This document shows positions 37,001-45,281 of a stretch of 64,000 nt of DNA, piece after piece. Made by a program: the position numbers and the translations under genes. The notes below the pieces were generated by a model. That model saw nothing but the letters and a program-made list of their open reading frames with translations. It had not been told where the DNA came from and did not search any database. How positions within the stretch are numbered: position 1 is the first letter of the stretch; each line of letters begins with the position of its first letter. Source of the stretch: GCA-002708315 sp964460905 (GTDB lineage Bacteria; Bacteroidota; Bacteroidia; Bacteroidales; F082); contig CAYWRM010000020.1 in NCBI GenBank assembly GCA_964460905.1, positions 8,032 through 72,031 on the forward strand, given 5' to 3'.

Positions 37001-37368
37001 ATTCACAAATTACTTCATACAATTACCAACCCCTATATGGTATATCATCAATTACTGATTCAAGATCAGTAACTAGTTATTTTGAATATGATAATCATGG
37101 AAGATTAATTTTGGTTAAAGACATGGATCAAAATATTAACCAATATGTTGAATATCATTATAAAACGCAAAATAACTGTTACAACGACAAACTTACTTGT
37201 TTGCAGGAAGCTTACGACAATTATATAATTCGCGATATTGAGTGTTTAAAGCTTGTGCATAATCAACAAGCGTATTTAGAATGTGTAAATAATAATAAGT
37301 ATTTATATGAACATGACATTCAGAACTGTGAAACAAGTTTTCAGGAATGTATGATGACAAATAAATAA
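34090..37368 (+). CDS. RHS locus, upstream shell protein (first half of a split RHS pair)
   Basis: 1092 residues with a signal peptide (ILSQ). The start GDLNVNEYSGAFSTNIPLFNLQSHGVELPISISYQTNGIKV...GNVGLGWSLNAGGVINR is the common N-terminal domain of Bacteroidota RHS systems, related to the SpvB/TcdB start of toxin complexes. YD-repeat-like strands appear in the C-terminal third (SVTSYFEYDNHGRLILVKDM). The last ~70 residues are Cys-rich (CYNDKLTCLQEAYD...CVNNNKY...CETSFQECM), which is unusual. It is followed after 36 bp by the second RHS gene and probably builds the cage with it. Confidence 0.8.
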   Translation: MKKCIIFIIVFLPLIILSQEKVIEDTTYVQREVLSDGDIIQKTIDMILSQSISPSPNASTFSKVGDLNVNEYSGAFSTNIPLFNLQSHGVELPISISYQTNGIKVNDIPGNVGLGWSLNAGGVINRTIKGICDEMDYAIQTEDGGILMVGYQQLDFCGHYADKGGDCLPDEFTINVPGHLSGNFYFKRNRDIMEDNYNGYLINEERYITSGTYLDFVSGFDIIDRNGNQFNFDDVEKLKTYSTQEMGVIYSSDNHNSFTSSFFLSNIVTNSDITAYTFEYTDYSGLTYNDLPIKNYFNDHTLPGGCSTCTDHLYGSPPQPETVTVFSNREMLSGKRLSRILFQDGYLEFNYNLDRQDIPGDLALTSIELYSLDNVLVKGYVFNYDYFISNGSSVLKYNKRLKLISIQEYGNDLHEIPPYLFSYNEIPLAPRNSYRYDAWGYNNGTNSDASLSSMYHYPSLSNLLSPFKLNEFSGEEIILSNPYSQFKNPTNYANAGVLEIIKYPTGGVHTIDYELNEFVFNNATYTGGGLRVRQFSTHTYGALEKIIKYKYTLEDSDNSSGSISLIPQYGYSCNGINNDGLVFSSNDNNSPAYMHEPVIGYSCVKKEIFNADEDQFNGTAITLFHSISDIPNEEVIYSIDEEMFVCSSYNWNLENITTNDYPFFNDFSNEVKRGNISKKKYIDNNGILLKEDSYSYTYQTFDQINIAQSRYFFYANNPQCNDYYALIGEYNLKSSKNLIESVTTKDIFGSGFVQNVTTKTYDNMANISSILNVTGNDEIKLEYKYIYDFDYLSHSIVVNPTIKGFYILSYQNRISSPIETVKKVKNETEWRVVGAELNIPVAINSNIATIDQINYLNLDIPKSESQFEFASIASDASLTYDPAYETTIIFDDYDPITGQIREFHKNYDIHYVILWGYNKLYPVAKIVNSSYRNVESAMSQAGVSYDDLQLLTAPHLLKFFKKLREIDEMKNSQITSYNYQPLYGISSITDSRSVTSYFEYDNHGRLILVKDMDQNINQYVEYHYKTQNNCYNDKLTCLQEAYDNYIIRDIECLKLVHNQQAYLECVNNNKYLYEHDIQNCETSFQECMMTNK

Positions 37369-37404
37369 TTGCCTATATCTTAAATTTGGTATAATACAGA
37401 AGTT

Positions 37405-40400
37405 ATGAAAAAAATAACCCAATTTCTAATATATATATTCATTACACAAATATTATTATCTCAGGTAGTTGGTGATAATTGGAATCATAGAGTGGTATCA
37501 TCGTATGCTAATGAAGAAGAAGTTGCCCGTATATCGATAACATTCCTCCCTGGGTTTAGTACAACAGGTCATAATTATTTTAGAGGTTATATTGATCCAA
37601 ATCTACCACTTAATGGGGGCTCTCCGGTTAGTAATGGCATATTTGATTTAAATTATATAAGAATTTATCAGCCCCTAGCCCATAACTCAACTACCAATAT
37701 TCCACAGCATTCTACTTTAGATTATAATTTATGGAGTGAGAACATTAGTTATTTTGATGGTTTAGGGAGAGAGGTCCAGAAAATAAGCGTAAAAGCTTCA
37801 GGTTATGGGAATGACATTGTACAACCTATTGAATATGACGATTTTGGAAGAGTAGAAAAAAATTATCTTCCTTATGTTATATCCCAATCCGGGACAGATG
37901 GGTCTGGTGGATATCGGTCAACTCCAATTATTGAATCACAAGCATTTTATTCAAATTATTTTGGTGATGATGATGGTAGTTATGCTTTTTCTAAAAATGA
38001 ATTCGATGGATCACCTTTAAACAGAGTAAAGAAACAAAGTTCTCCGGGGAGTGTTTGGAGAATGGATGGGGGAAAAGTTAAAGAATTCACATATGAAACT
38101 AATACAGAGAATGAAGTTACCAGATTCAAAATAAACGATGAGGGTGAATTGGTAAAAAACAATGTCTGCATGGCAAATACTTTATACAAAAATTCTATTA
38201 TAGATGAGGAACAAAACAAGGCTACACAATATAAAAATGCAATTGGTCAGGTTATCTTAAAAAAAGGTGAAGAGGAAACCTTCACTTATTATGTATATGA
38301 TGATTTTGGATTATTGCGTTATGTAATTCCTCCACTAGCTTCCAGTGCATTTGTAGAGACAAATGGTATAATTGGAGATATTACTAATGAGACAATAGAC
38401 CTACTGTGTTACTATTACGAATATGACAATCGCAAACGAATGAAGGCAAAAAAAATTCCCGGAGCCGATATTGTTTATATGGTTTATAACAACCGAGATC
38501 AAATTATTCTTACTCAAGATGGTGAGCAAAGGTTAAATGATAACTGGAGTTTTACTAAATATGATGTGCTAAATAGACCTGTTTCAAGTGGAATATATAA
38601 ACATGGAAGTGATATTTCCCAAGAAAACATGCAGATAGAAGTAAATCAGGAAAGTTATGATTTATATGAAACATATATTGACAATACTGGTTATAGTAAT
38701 CAAAGCTTTCCTATTACTGATGATGAGGATATAATACATTCTTTAAATTATTACGACAATTATGATGCTTTGCAATTAGAAATTAATCCTAATGACTATC
38801 AATTCCTGGAAAATGAAATTGAATTCTATTATCCTAATACCACTATCACTAAAGGGTTTTCTACTATCAGTAAAACAAAAGTATTAACAAATGATGGTGA
38901 AACTGTAGAAGATGATTGGTTATTGTCAGTTGCCCATTACGATAAATATGGGCGTGTTATACAAAGTATTAGCGATAACCATTTAGGTGGAAAAGATATT
39001 GTTTCAAGTAGAATAAACTATACAGGAGATATTGTTGAAACCAGAGAAAGACATATAGTAGATATTCAGGAAACTAATATAAGACAAAAGTTTGAGTACG
39101 ACAATGCAAAACGACTAACAAAAGCAGAACATAAGATTGATGATCAAGAATGGATTGCACTTAGTCAAAATAAGTATAGTGAATTAGGGCAACTTTCTCA
39201 AAAACAACTGCATGGCGAAAATGATATTTTTACACAAAGTGTTGAATATAATTACAATATACGAGGCTGGTTAACAGACATGAACAATCCGACTAATCTC
39301 CAAACCGACCTGTTTGCTATTCACTTTGATTATAATACAGATGATCAATATTCAATATATAATGGAAATATATCTGCAATTAGCTGGACTAGTAGCAAGT
39401 TTCCTGAATTAAAGAAATATAATTTTCAATATGATGCATTAAGCAGATTAACTGATGCAGTGTATAACAATAATGATGAATATACAACCCATTATAATTA
39501 TGATAAGAATGGAAATTTTAACTTATTAACCAGAAATTGCCTTCTCGAAACAGGAATTACTCAGATTGACAATTTAGCATACGAATATAATGGAAATCAA
39601 TTAAAAAACGTAAATGATGGTGAGGGTGTACATTATGAAAAAAATGGATTTAAAGATAATGGTATATTTTTGGAAACCGAATATTTTTATGACCATAATG
39701 GAAATATGAATAGAGATTTAAACAAAGGAATAGAAAATATTACATATAATTATCTAAATTTACCAATGGAAATATCATTTGATTTGGATGAAAGTAAAAA
39801 AATTAATTATACTTACACCGCCAATGGGATAAAGCTTAGAAAGCAAACCCACGAAAATGGCAGCGATGCAATAAAAACAGATTATTCGGGATCATTTGTT
39901 TACGAAAATGATACTCTGTTATATGTTATTTCTCCTGAAGGTAGGTTAATTATGGATGATATTGGTAACTATAACTATCAGTACTTTTTAAAGGATCATC
40001 TTGGAAATACAAGGGTAATGTTTTCAGAAACGGGGGATGTATTACAAGACAACAGCTACTACCCATTTGGAATGAGTATGGGGCAATCACTGACATATAA
40101 TTTTGGTGACAATGTGCTGGAAAACATGTATTTGTACAATGGTAAAGAAATTCAAACTGACTTTGGTTTGGATTGGTATGATTACGGGGCGAGGATGTAT
40201 GACCCAACCATTGGCAGATGGAATGTTATTGATGCGTTAGCCGAGGACTATTTTGCTCTTTCCCCATACAATTATGTATTAAATAATCCGGTGATTTCAA
40301 TAGATCCAAATGGTATGGGCACTTGGCGTCTTTGGGATATTGATGAGAATAATGCTACGTTTGGAGATATGGGAGAGAAAAAAATTAAAGAGCATGAGGA

Positions 40401-40908
40401 TCCTCCCTCAAAAGAAAGGGATAGTAGAACAGTTGAAAAGAAAGATGTTGTTGAAATATATGATGAACCACTTTCAGAGGTTGAAATAGTCGCACATCGG
40501 AGTAGTGGCCAAGCCGGTGGGGGTGATAACACTTATATGGCAGGAGCTCTTGTTTTAAGTGGAGTATTAGCTGCTGATGATGTTACAGGAGTCGGAGTAG
40601 CTGATGATATTGCGATCCCATTTATTCTTGTAGGAGCTTATATTTTAGATAGAGTTTTAAATCCTAATCTAGAAGGAACTTCGACTAGTAGGGGAAATCC
40701 GACCGACTGGAGTTTTGATCCTGAGATAAATCGGTTACAAAATGACAAATATTATCCTCCTGGAAGTGAGCCACCCAGATGGTTCTGGCCTGCAATTGGT
40801 GGAGCAGGTGCATATGAACTGTATAAGAATTGGCCAAAGCCACAACCTATTATTATGCCTGCTGATAATACATATGTTTATCCTAGACCTATTTATCCAT
40901 ATCCATAA
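37405..40908 (+). CDS. RHS-repeat protein whose C-terminal tip is supplied by the integrated element
   Basis: 1167 residues. A signal peptide is followed by RHS/YD repeats (YFDGLGREVQ, YDDFGRVEKNYLPY, FQYDALSRLTDAVY, YDKNGNFNLLTR) and the RHS-associated core at about 870-975 (YQYFLKDHLGNTRVMF, YDYGARMYDPTIGRWNVIDALAEDYFALSPYNYVLNNPV, DPNG). After the core come a variable linker and SEVEIVAHRSS. Residues 1035-1042, GQAGGGDN, are encoded by the attachment core at 40506-40529. Residues 1043-1167 belong to the mobile element: two Gly/Ala-rich hydrophobic stretches (AGALVLSGVLAADDVTGVGVADD, IPFILVGAYIL) typical of pretoxin regions, then a Trp/Pro/Tyr-rich tail with no recognised toxin fold. Confidence 0.88.
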   Translation: MKKITQFLIYIFITQILLSQVVGDNWNHRVVSSYANEEEVARISITFLPGFSTTGHNYFRGYIDPNLPLNGGSPVSNGIFDLNYIRIYQPLAHNSTTNIPQHSTLDYNLWSENISYFDGLGREVQKISVKASGYGNDIVQPIEYDDFGRVEKNYLPYVISQSGTDGSGGYRSTPIIESQAFYSNYFGDDDGSYAFSKNEFDGSPLNRVKKQSSPGSVWRMDGGKVKEFTYETNTENEVTRFKINDEGELVKNNVCMANTLYKNSIIDEEQNKATQYKNAIGQVILKKGEEETFTYYVYDDFGLLRYVIPPLASSAFVETNGIIGDITNETIDLLCYYYEYDNRKRMKAKKIPGADIVYMVYNNRDQIILTQDGEQRLNDNWSFTKYDVLNRPVSSGIYKHGSDISQENMQIEVNQESYDLYETYIDNTGYSNQSFPITDDEDIIHSLNYYDNYDALQLEINPNDYQFLENEIEFYYPNTTITKGFSTISKTKVLTNDGETVEDDWLLSVAHYDKYGRVIQSISDNHLGGKDIVSSRINYTGDIVETRERHIVDIQETNIRQKFEYDNAKRLTKAEHKIDDQEWIALSQNKYSELGQLSQKQLHGENDIFTQSVEYNYNIRGWLTDMNNPTNLQTDLFAIHFDYNTDDQYSIYNGNISAISWTSSKFPELKKYNFQYDALSRLTDAVYNNNDEYTTHYNYDKNGNFNLLTRNCLLETGITQIDNLAYEYNGNQLKNVNDGEGVHYEKNGFKDNGIFLETEYFYDHNGNMNRDLNKGIENITYNYLNLPMEISFDLDESKKINYTYTANGIKLRKQTHENGSDAIKTDYSGSFVYENDTLLYVISPEGRLIMDDIGNYNYQYFLKDHLGNTRVMFSETGDVLQDNSYYPFGMSMGQSLTYNFGDNVLENMYLYNGKEIQTDFGLDWYDYGARMYDPTIGRWNVIDALAEDYFALSPYNYVLNNPVISIDPNGMGTWRLWDIDENNATFGDMGEKKIKEHEDPPSKERDSRTVEKKDVVEIYDEPLSEVEIVAHRSSGQAGGGDNTYMAGALVLSGVLAADDVTGVGVADDIAIPFILVGAYILDRVLNPNLEGTSTSRGNPTDWSFDPEINRLQNDKYYPPGSEPPRWFWPAIGGAGAYELYKNWPKPQPIIMPADNTYVYPRPIYPYP
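40506..40529 (+). other. Left attachment core (attL) inside rhs
   Basis: A 24-bp sequence starting TGGCCAAGCC and ending TGATAA, read in frame as GQAGGGDN. It recurs exactly at 48455-48478 and 56404-56427. The bases to its left belong to rhs and those to its right to the element. As the junction is in frame, integration keeps the RHS reading frame open. Confidence 0.85.
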
Positions 40909-40918
40909 ATAATAATTT

Positions 40919-40960
40919 AGTAACAAGGTGGTGGTGTAAGTCACCTTGTTACTCTTATTT
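40919..40960 (+). terminator. Terminator after the RHS tip (copy 1)
   Basis: AGTAACAAGGTG (40919-40930) pairs perfectly with CACCTTGTTACT (40942-40953) around an 11-base loop, followed by a T-rich run. It lies between the tip and the two small membrane genes. Confidence 0.85.
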
Positions 40961-40985
40961 TTTTAATTCAAAAAAAAAAAATTAT

Positions 40986-41180
40986 ATGAAAACTATTTTA
41001 TTTATAAGAAATGTTTTTCGCGGAATGCTTTTAATTTCTTTGTTGTTTCGATTATTTTTCATTGAAAAACTGAGTTATAATTGGGATGTTGTTTCTTATA
41101 TCTCATTAGCATTAGGTTTAGCTGGGATGATTATTCTTGAGATAATCGTGTATAGAAGCAAAAAAACAAATAGGTTATGA
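40986..41180 (+). CDS. Small two-helix membrane protein, candidate partner of the new tip (copy 1)
   Basis: 64 residues, two hydrophobic helices (about 10-27 and 36-55) joined by a short loop, with basic ends (RSKKTNRL). It overlaps the next gene by 4 bases (ATGA), so the two are translated together. Genes straight after an RHS tip usually encode the matching immunity protein; the membrane location would suit a tip that acts in the membrane, as its Gly/Ala-rich hydrophobic stretches suggest. No family recognised, so immunity is an inference from position. Confidence 0.6.
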   Translation: MKTILFIRNVFRGMLLISLLFRLFFIEKLSYNWDVVSYISLALGLAGMIILEIIVYRSKKTNRL

Positions 41181-41416
41181 TTAAAATATTATTGAAATAT
41201 GCTTACCATATCATCTCTTTTCTTTTTCTGATTGGGTTGGTTCTTGTCGTTTTTATAAGACAATATATCGAAAATGAGTTTTACAATATGGTGGTTAATT
41301 ATTATTTCTGGTATAGTTTCGGATTATTCTCAGGAGTTTTTTTAGCGAGAATAATTAATGAAAATTACAGAAAGTTAATAATAAGTGAAGAAATTAAACA
41401 GCAAGCCAATAATTAA
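41177..41416 (+). CDS. Small two-helix membrane protein, second candidate tip partner (copy 1)
   Basis: 79 residues. Helices at about 10-30 and 43-60 (YHIISFLFLIGLVLVVFI; YYFWYSFGLFSGVFLARII), then a polar basic tail. Translationally coupled to the gene before it. The two may form one complex. Not recognised from any family. Confidence 0.6.
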   Translation: MIKILLKYAYHIISFLFLIGLVLVVFIRQYIENEFYNMVVNYYFWYSFGLFSGVFLARIINENYRKLIISEEIKQQANN

Positions 41417-41425
41417 CTATTAAAC

Positions 41426-41866
41426 TTATTTGTGAGATGGGTAGTAAATTATGGACTTTTCTGGGTTAGTAAGCTTATATTTGATTATGGTTTCCTTCTT
41501 ACCTATTTTACTGTAGATGAATTGAATTAAGTTATAGTTGCTGTTTTTATTTAAAATATATTCTTGTTGGTCATATGTAATTCCATTTACAGTATACTTA
41601 TATTTTACCAGATAACCAATCGTCATCAATTCATTTCCTGTTGAAGTTTGGGACATTATCTGTTTTGGTGTAATTTTATAAACTGTTCCCGTCGTATTAC
41701 CTGAGAACTTATCAACTTTTTTATCTCTTGAATTATCAGGTGCAAGTAAGTTTATTAAAACGATAGTAATTAAGCTTAAAAAAATAATACCAGATATTGC
41801 CTTTTTTACAGACCAAATACTTGGTAATCCCAAATTCCACTCTAACCATTCTTTAAATTTGCTCAT
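41426..41866 (-). CDS. Membrane-anchored protein with a DUF3592-like domain (copy 1)
   Basis: 146 residues. One membrane helix near residues 24-42 (ISGIIFLSLITIVLINLLA) after an amphipathic start, then an outer domain of about 95 residues with strands like MTIGYLVKYKYTVNGITYDQQEYI and KETIIKYKLTNPEKSIIYY, which resembles DUF3592-type domains. It is transcribed leftward with the XRE regulator (21-bp gap) and faces the tip partner genes. The role is unknown; an additional immunity or exclusion function would fit the location but is untested. Confidence 0.6.
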   Translation of the reverse strand: MSKFKEWLEWNLGLPSIWSVKKAISGIIFLSLITIVLINLLAPDNSRDKKVDKFSGNTTGTVYKITPKQIMSQTSTGNELMTIGYLVKYKYTVNGITYDQQEYILNKNSNYNLIQFIYSKIGKKETIIKYKLTNPEKSIIYYPSHK

Positions 41867-41887
41867 ATAAACCGTAATGTGTTTTAC

Positions 41888-42220
41888 TTAAAGAAGTAAA
41901 CTTTGTAATTTACTTTTAGCAAAGAATGCATCAAGCATGGCATACACGTGGCTTTTATCTTCAGGGTTAAGCTTTTCAATGTTCTGCATCCTTTTTAAAG
42001 TCTCATCATCTATGTTTTGGTATTCCACATCTTTTACCAAATAGTCAATAGTAACTTTTAAAGCATCTGCAATTTTAGAAGCAGTATCAATTGAAGGCTT
42101 TATTTCATTCCTTTCATATTTTCCGATAATATCCCCGGAAGTTCCAACAGCCTTTCCCAAATCATTTTGGGTCATTTTTTTCTGTTTTCTTGCGTATGTT
42201 ATTCTTTCTCCAAACGTCAT
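41888..42220 (-). CDS. XRE-family transcriptional regulator of the element (copy 1)
   Basis: 110 residues. The N-terminal half is a Cro/CI-type helix-turn-helix (RITYARKQKKMTQNDLGKAVGTSGDIIGKYERNEIKPSIDTASKIADALKVTIDYL); the rest is a short helical tail. It is divergent from the primase with a shared 145-bp promoter region, the position expected of a repressor that controls replication or excision of the element. Confidence 0.88.
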   Translation of the reverse strand: MTFGERITYARKQKKMTQNDLGKAVGTSGDIIGKYERNEIKPSIDTASKIADALKVTIDYLVKDVEYQNIDDETLKRMQNIEKLNPEDKSHVYAMLDAFFAKSKLQSLLL

Positions 42221-42258
42221 TATAAGTTAGTTTTATGAGCTAAAAATTAAACTTTATA

Positions 42259-42332
42259 CAAAAGTAAGTGAATAAAATATCATAAAAAAATTATTTAATA
42301 CTTGTTTGAATCGGAATGATTAGTTAGTTTTG
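42259..42332. promoter_or_regulatory. Divergent promoters between the XRE regulator and primase (copy 1)
   Basis: Leftward -7 box: CAAAAGTA at 42259-42266 (TACTTTTG on the - strand). Rightward promoter: TTG at 42302-42304, 20-base spacer, TAGTTTTG at 42325-42332, 33 bp before the primase start. The regulator probably binds between or over them. Confidence 0.55.
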
Positions 42333-42365
42333 TGAATTATTTATCAGAAAATTAATTTTTCAACA

Positions 42366-45182
42366 ATGGAAATAAAAGAGATAAAACAGAGCCTGAGCAT
42401 AGAAACAGTGCTGCAACACTACGGCTTAAAAGCCAACAAAAACAATATGCTCAACTGCCCATTCCACAAAGACGACAAACCCAGTTTAAAGATATATCCA
42501 AATACAAATAGTTTTAATTGTTTTGGCTGTGATGCAGGTGGCGATACAATCGAGTTTATCCAGTTGAAAGAAAGATGCACCAAACACGAAGCTTTGAAAC
42601 GAGCAACCAAAATGATAAACCCAAACGAAAAACCAAGTCAAGCAATCCAAGCACAAGCAGAAGCAACAGGTGAAAAAGAAAGAATAGAAATCTTAGAAAA
42701 AATCTTCAAGCAATTTAAAAACGGCATAAAAAGCAAATTGGCTACAAAGCCAAAAGAATACCTAAACCAAAGAAACTTACAATTAGAAAACTTAGAAGTC
42801 GGTTATAACTCAGGACAGTTCCATCACAGAGATAAATTAAACAAGCAAGAACTACAAGTCTGTAAAGATGTAGGGTTGTTAATAGAATACAAAGGATATA
42901 CGCCCAACGGAGACAAAACAACTTACACTGCTTTTGCTAAAGACTGCATTATCTTCCCACTGAAAAATAAAAGCGGAAACATAGTAAGCATTTATGGACG
43001 AAGTATTATCAATAACAACAAAAGCAAACATTATTACCTGAAAAACAGGATAGGACTTTATTCAAACTACCCAAACTCCAAAACAAAAAGACTAATATTA
43101 ACCGAAGCAATAATAGACGCAGCCACACTTTTGCAGCTACCTGGCATCACAAAAGAGTTTACAGTTCTTTCACTTTACGGAACCAACGGTCTGACAGAAG
43201 AACACAAACAAGCCATAAAGGAAATCAAAGACCTGCAAGAAATCATTTTCTTTTTTGATGGCGACCGTTCAGGCAAACAGGCCATAGAAAAATACAAAGT
43301 TGAATTTACGGAATTGTTACTCCCAACGCTACGGCCGGGACAGGCGGAAGTAATCCTGAGTGCAGTAGAAACCCCTGGCGGGGAAGACATAAACAGCCTA
43401 CACCAAATGTATGATAATGGAGTATATTTTTTAGAGCTTTTAGAAGAAAGAAAACCACTTAATCAACCCAATGATTTTTTTCCCACCGAAAAGTCGGACA
43501 GGCTTTTAAATGAATCTTCAACTGAAGAAGTCAAAGCAACCGAAAGAAAAACAGAACCAACCACAGAAGCCAAAACAAGCAGACTAAACACAGAAAATCC
43601 CGAACAAATCATTTACGAAACCCAGGAACTAAAAATCACCATCTGGGGCGGTATAGAAAAAGAGAACCTGAGCCGCTTAAAAATATCAATGCATATAAAA
43701 AGCAAAACAAATAAATACAAAAGCTTTCGGGACGATGTAAATTTATATAGCCATATTGGAACAAAAAAACTAATCCAAAACATTAGCGAAACTTTAGAAA
43801 TCAGCACCACCACCATCACTCAAACCATTACCGAACTAACCGAAGAACTGGAAGCCTACCGCCTAGAAGAAAGACAAATGCAACTCAAATCCATGTTGCC
43901 CAAACAATACGAAATGACCGAGCAGGAGAAACAACAAGCATTATCATTATTGAAATCAAAACAATTAGGCAAAAAGACATTAGAGCTGATACAGCAAAGC
44001 GGACTGATAGGAGAAGAAAAGAATGGATTATTATTATATTTTCTTTACACATCACGGCTGATGGACGAGCCACTACACGCCATTATCTTCGGAAAATCAG
44101 GAAGCGGAAAAACCTATCTGCAAACCAAAGTAAGCGAATGCCTGCCAGAAGAAAGTGTAAAAACCATCACCAGTTTAACAGAAAATACTTTGTACTACTC
44201 AGCCAAAAACTTTTGGAAACACAAAGTACTGTTAATAGAAGATTTAGAAGGTGTTTATAATGCCTTTTTACCACTCCGGGAATTTATGAGCAAACAAAGC
44301 ATTACCAAACTCACCACCGATAAAGATGCCAAAGGAAACAATGTCCAAAAGCTATTAACAGTAGAAGGCCCGATATGCGTAAGCGGAGCCACCACACAAG
44401 GCAATATTTATGAAGACAATGCCAATCGCAGTTTTTTACTTCATATCGATGAAAGCAGCAGCCATTTAAACCAGGTGATGGAATACCAGCGGAAAATGCA
44501 AGCAGGAATAGTAAACGAAAACCAGCAGCAGGAAGCCAAACAAATACTGAAGAATGCACAAAGGTTACTCAGAAAAGTAAAGGTTATCAATCCTTATGCA
44601 ACAAAGTTAAGAATCCCCGATTGTGTTTTTAAGAAACTCAGAACCAATACCCATTATTTAAAACTCATTGAAATTATTACTTTTTACAATCAATATCAGA
44701 GAAAGCAGAAGAAAAACCAATCCAATGAATACTTTATAGAAACCACTTTAAAAGATATAGAGTTGGCCAACTGGTTGGTAAAAGAAACACTATTAAGAAA
44801 ATCAGACGAGTTAAGTGGAGATATACGCCACTTTTTTGAAAGCATAAAAGAGCAAACCAAAGAAATGAAAACAGCTACATTCTTTGCAAAAGACATCCGA
44901 AAAATCTTTAGGATGCACCCCATGAAACTGAGTAGATATTTAAGCCAACTGGAACATAGAAACTACATCAAAAAAATAAGTAATCGTCAAAGTGGCCATG
45001 AATATGAAATACTCACTTTTGATGATTACGAAATACTGAAAGAAGGCATTAACATACTTGATAAGATATTGGATAATATTAAAGCAAAAAATAATGGAAA
45101 AAGCAAAGATAACAGAGACCTTCACACCAATTTCACAAGTGCTTCACAAAATATCGAAATCAATCAAAACACTAATAATTAA
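42366..45182 (+). CDS. Mobile-element DNA primase with CHC2 zinc finger, Toprim and P-loop ATPase (copy 1)
   Basis: 938 residues. The zinc finger has Cys31, His34, Cys52 and Cys55 (NCPFHKDDKPSLKIY...FNCFGCDAGGD). A Toprim domain follows at about 235-325, with the acidic residues in LTEAIIDAA and IIFFFDGDRSGKQA. An acidic/Lys linker comes next, then a P-loop ATPase domain with Walker A GKSGSGKT at 576-583 and Walker B VLLIEDLEG near 625, then a C-terminal winged-helix-like region. This layout is found in Bacteroidota mobile elements and in primase-helicases; it would prime and perhaps unwind the element's DNA after excision. The TTCACA iterons at its 3' end support self-replication. Confidence 0.85.
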   Translation: MEIKEIKQSLSIETVLQHYGLKANKNNMLNCPFHKDDKPSLKIYPNTNSFNCFGCDAGGDTIEFIQLKERCTKHEALKRATKMINPNEKPSQAIQAQAEATGEKERIEILEKIFKQFKNGIKSKLATKPKEYLNQRNLQLENLEVGYNSGQFHHRDKLNKQELQVCKDVGLLIEYKGYTPNGDKTTYTAFAKDCIIFPLKNKSGNIVSIYGRSIINNNKSKHYYLKNRIGLYSNYPNSKTKRLILTEAIIDAATLLQLPGITKEFTVLSLYGTNGLTEEHKQAIKEIKDLQEIIFFFDGDRSGKQAIEKYKVEFTELLLPTLRPGQAEVILSAVETPGGEDINSLHQMYDNGVYFLELLEERKPLNQPNDFFPTEKSDRLLNESSTEEVKATERKTEPTTEAKTSRLNTENPEQIIYETQELKITIWGGIEKENLSRLKISMHIKSKTNKYKSFRDDVNLYSHIGTKKLIQNISETLEISTTTITQTITELTEELEAYRLEERQMQLKSMLPKQYEMTEQEKQQALSLLKSKQLGKKTLELIQQSGLIGEEKNGLLLYFLYTSRLMDEPLHAIIFGKSGSGKTYLQTKVSECLPEESVKTITSLTENTLYYSAKNFWKHKVLLIEDLEGVYNAFLPLREFMSKQSITKLTTDKDAKGNNVQKLLTVEGPICVSGATTQGNIYEDNANRSFLLHIDESSSHLNQVMEYQRKMQAGIVNENQQQEAKQILKNAQRLLRKVKVINPYATKLRIPDCVFKKLRTNTHYLKLIEIITFYNQYQRKQKKNQSNEYFIETTLKDIELANWLVKETLLRKSDELSGDIRHFFESIKEQTKEMKTATFFAKDIRKIFRMHPMKLSRYLSQLEHRNYIKKISNRQSGHEYEILTFDDYEILKEGINILDKILDNIKAKNNGKSKDNRDLHTNFTSASQNIEINQNTNN

Positions 45183-45222
45183 TGTTTTAAGTGTGCTCCT
45201 TCACAGCTTCACAAGCTTCACA
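45121..45222. repeat. TTCACA iterons, possible origin of the element (copy 1)
   Basis: TTCACA occurs six times in 102 bp: 45121, 45132, 45143 (11-bp period) and, after a 57-bp step, 45200, 45208, 45217. The first three are within the last codons of the primase gene and the last three in the gap before the recombinases. Direct repeats next to a primase are the usual form of a replication origin; function here is inferred. Confidence 0.5.
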
Positions 45223-45281
45223 GCCCAAGAGCAAAAGGGGGTATTTTAAAATAAGGTCGTATTAAAAACAAAGAAAGTCCT

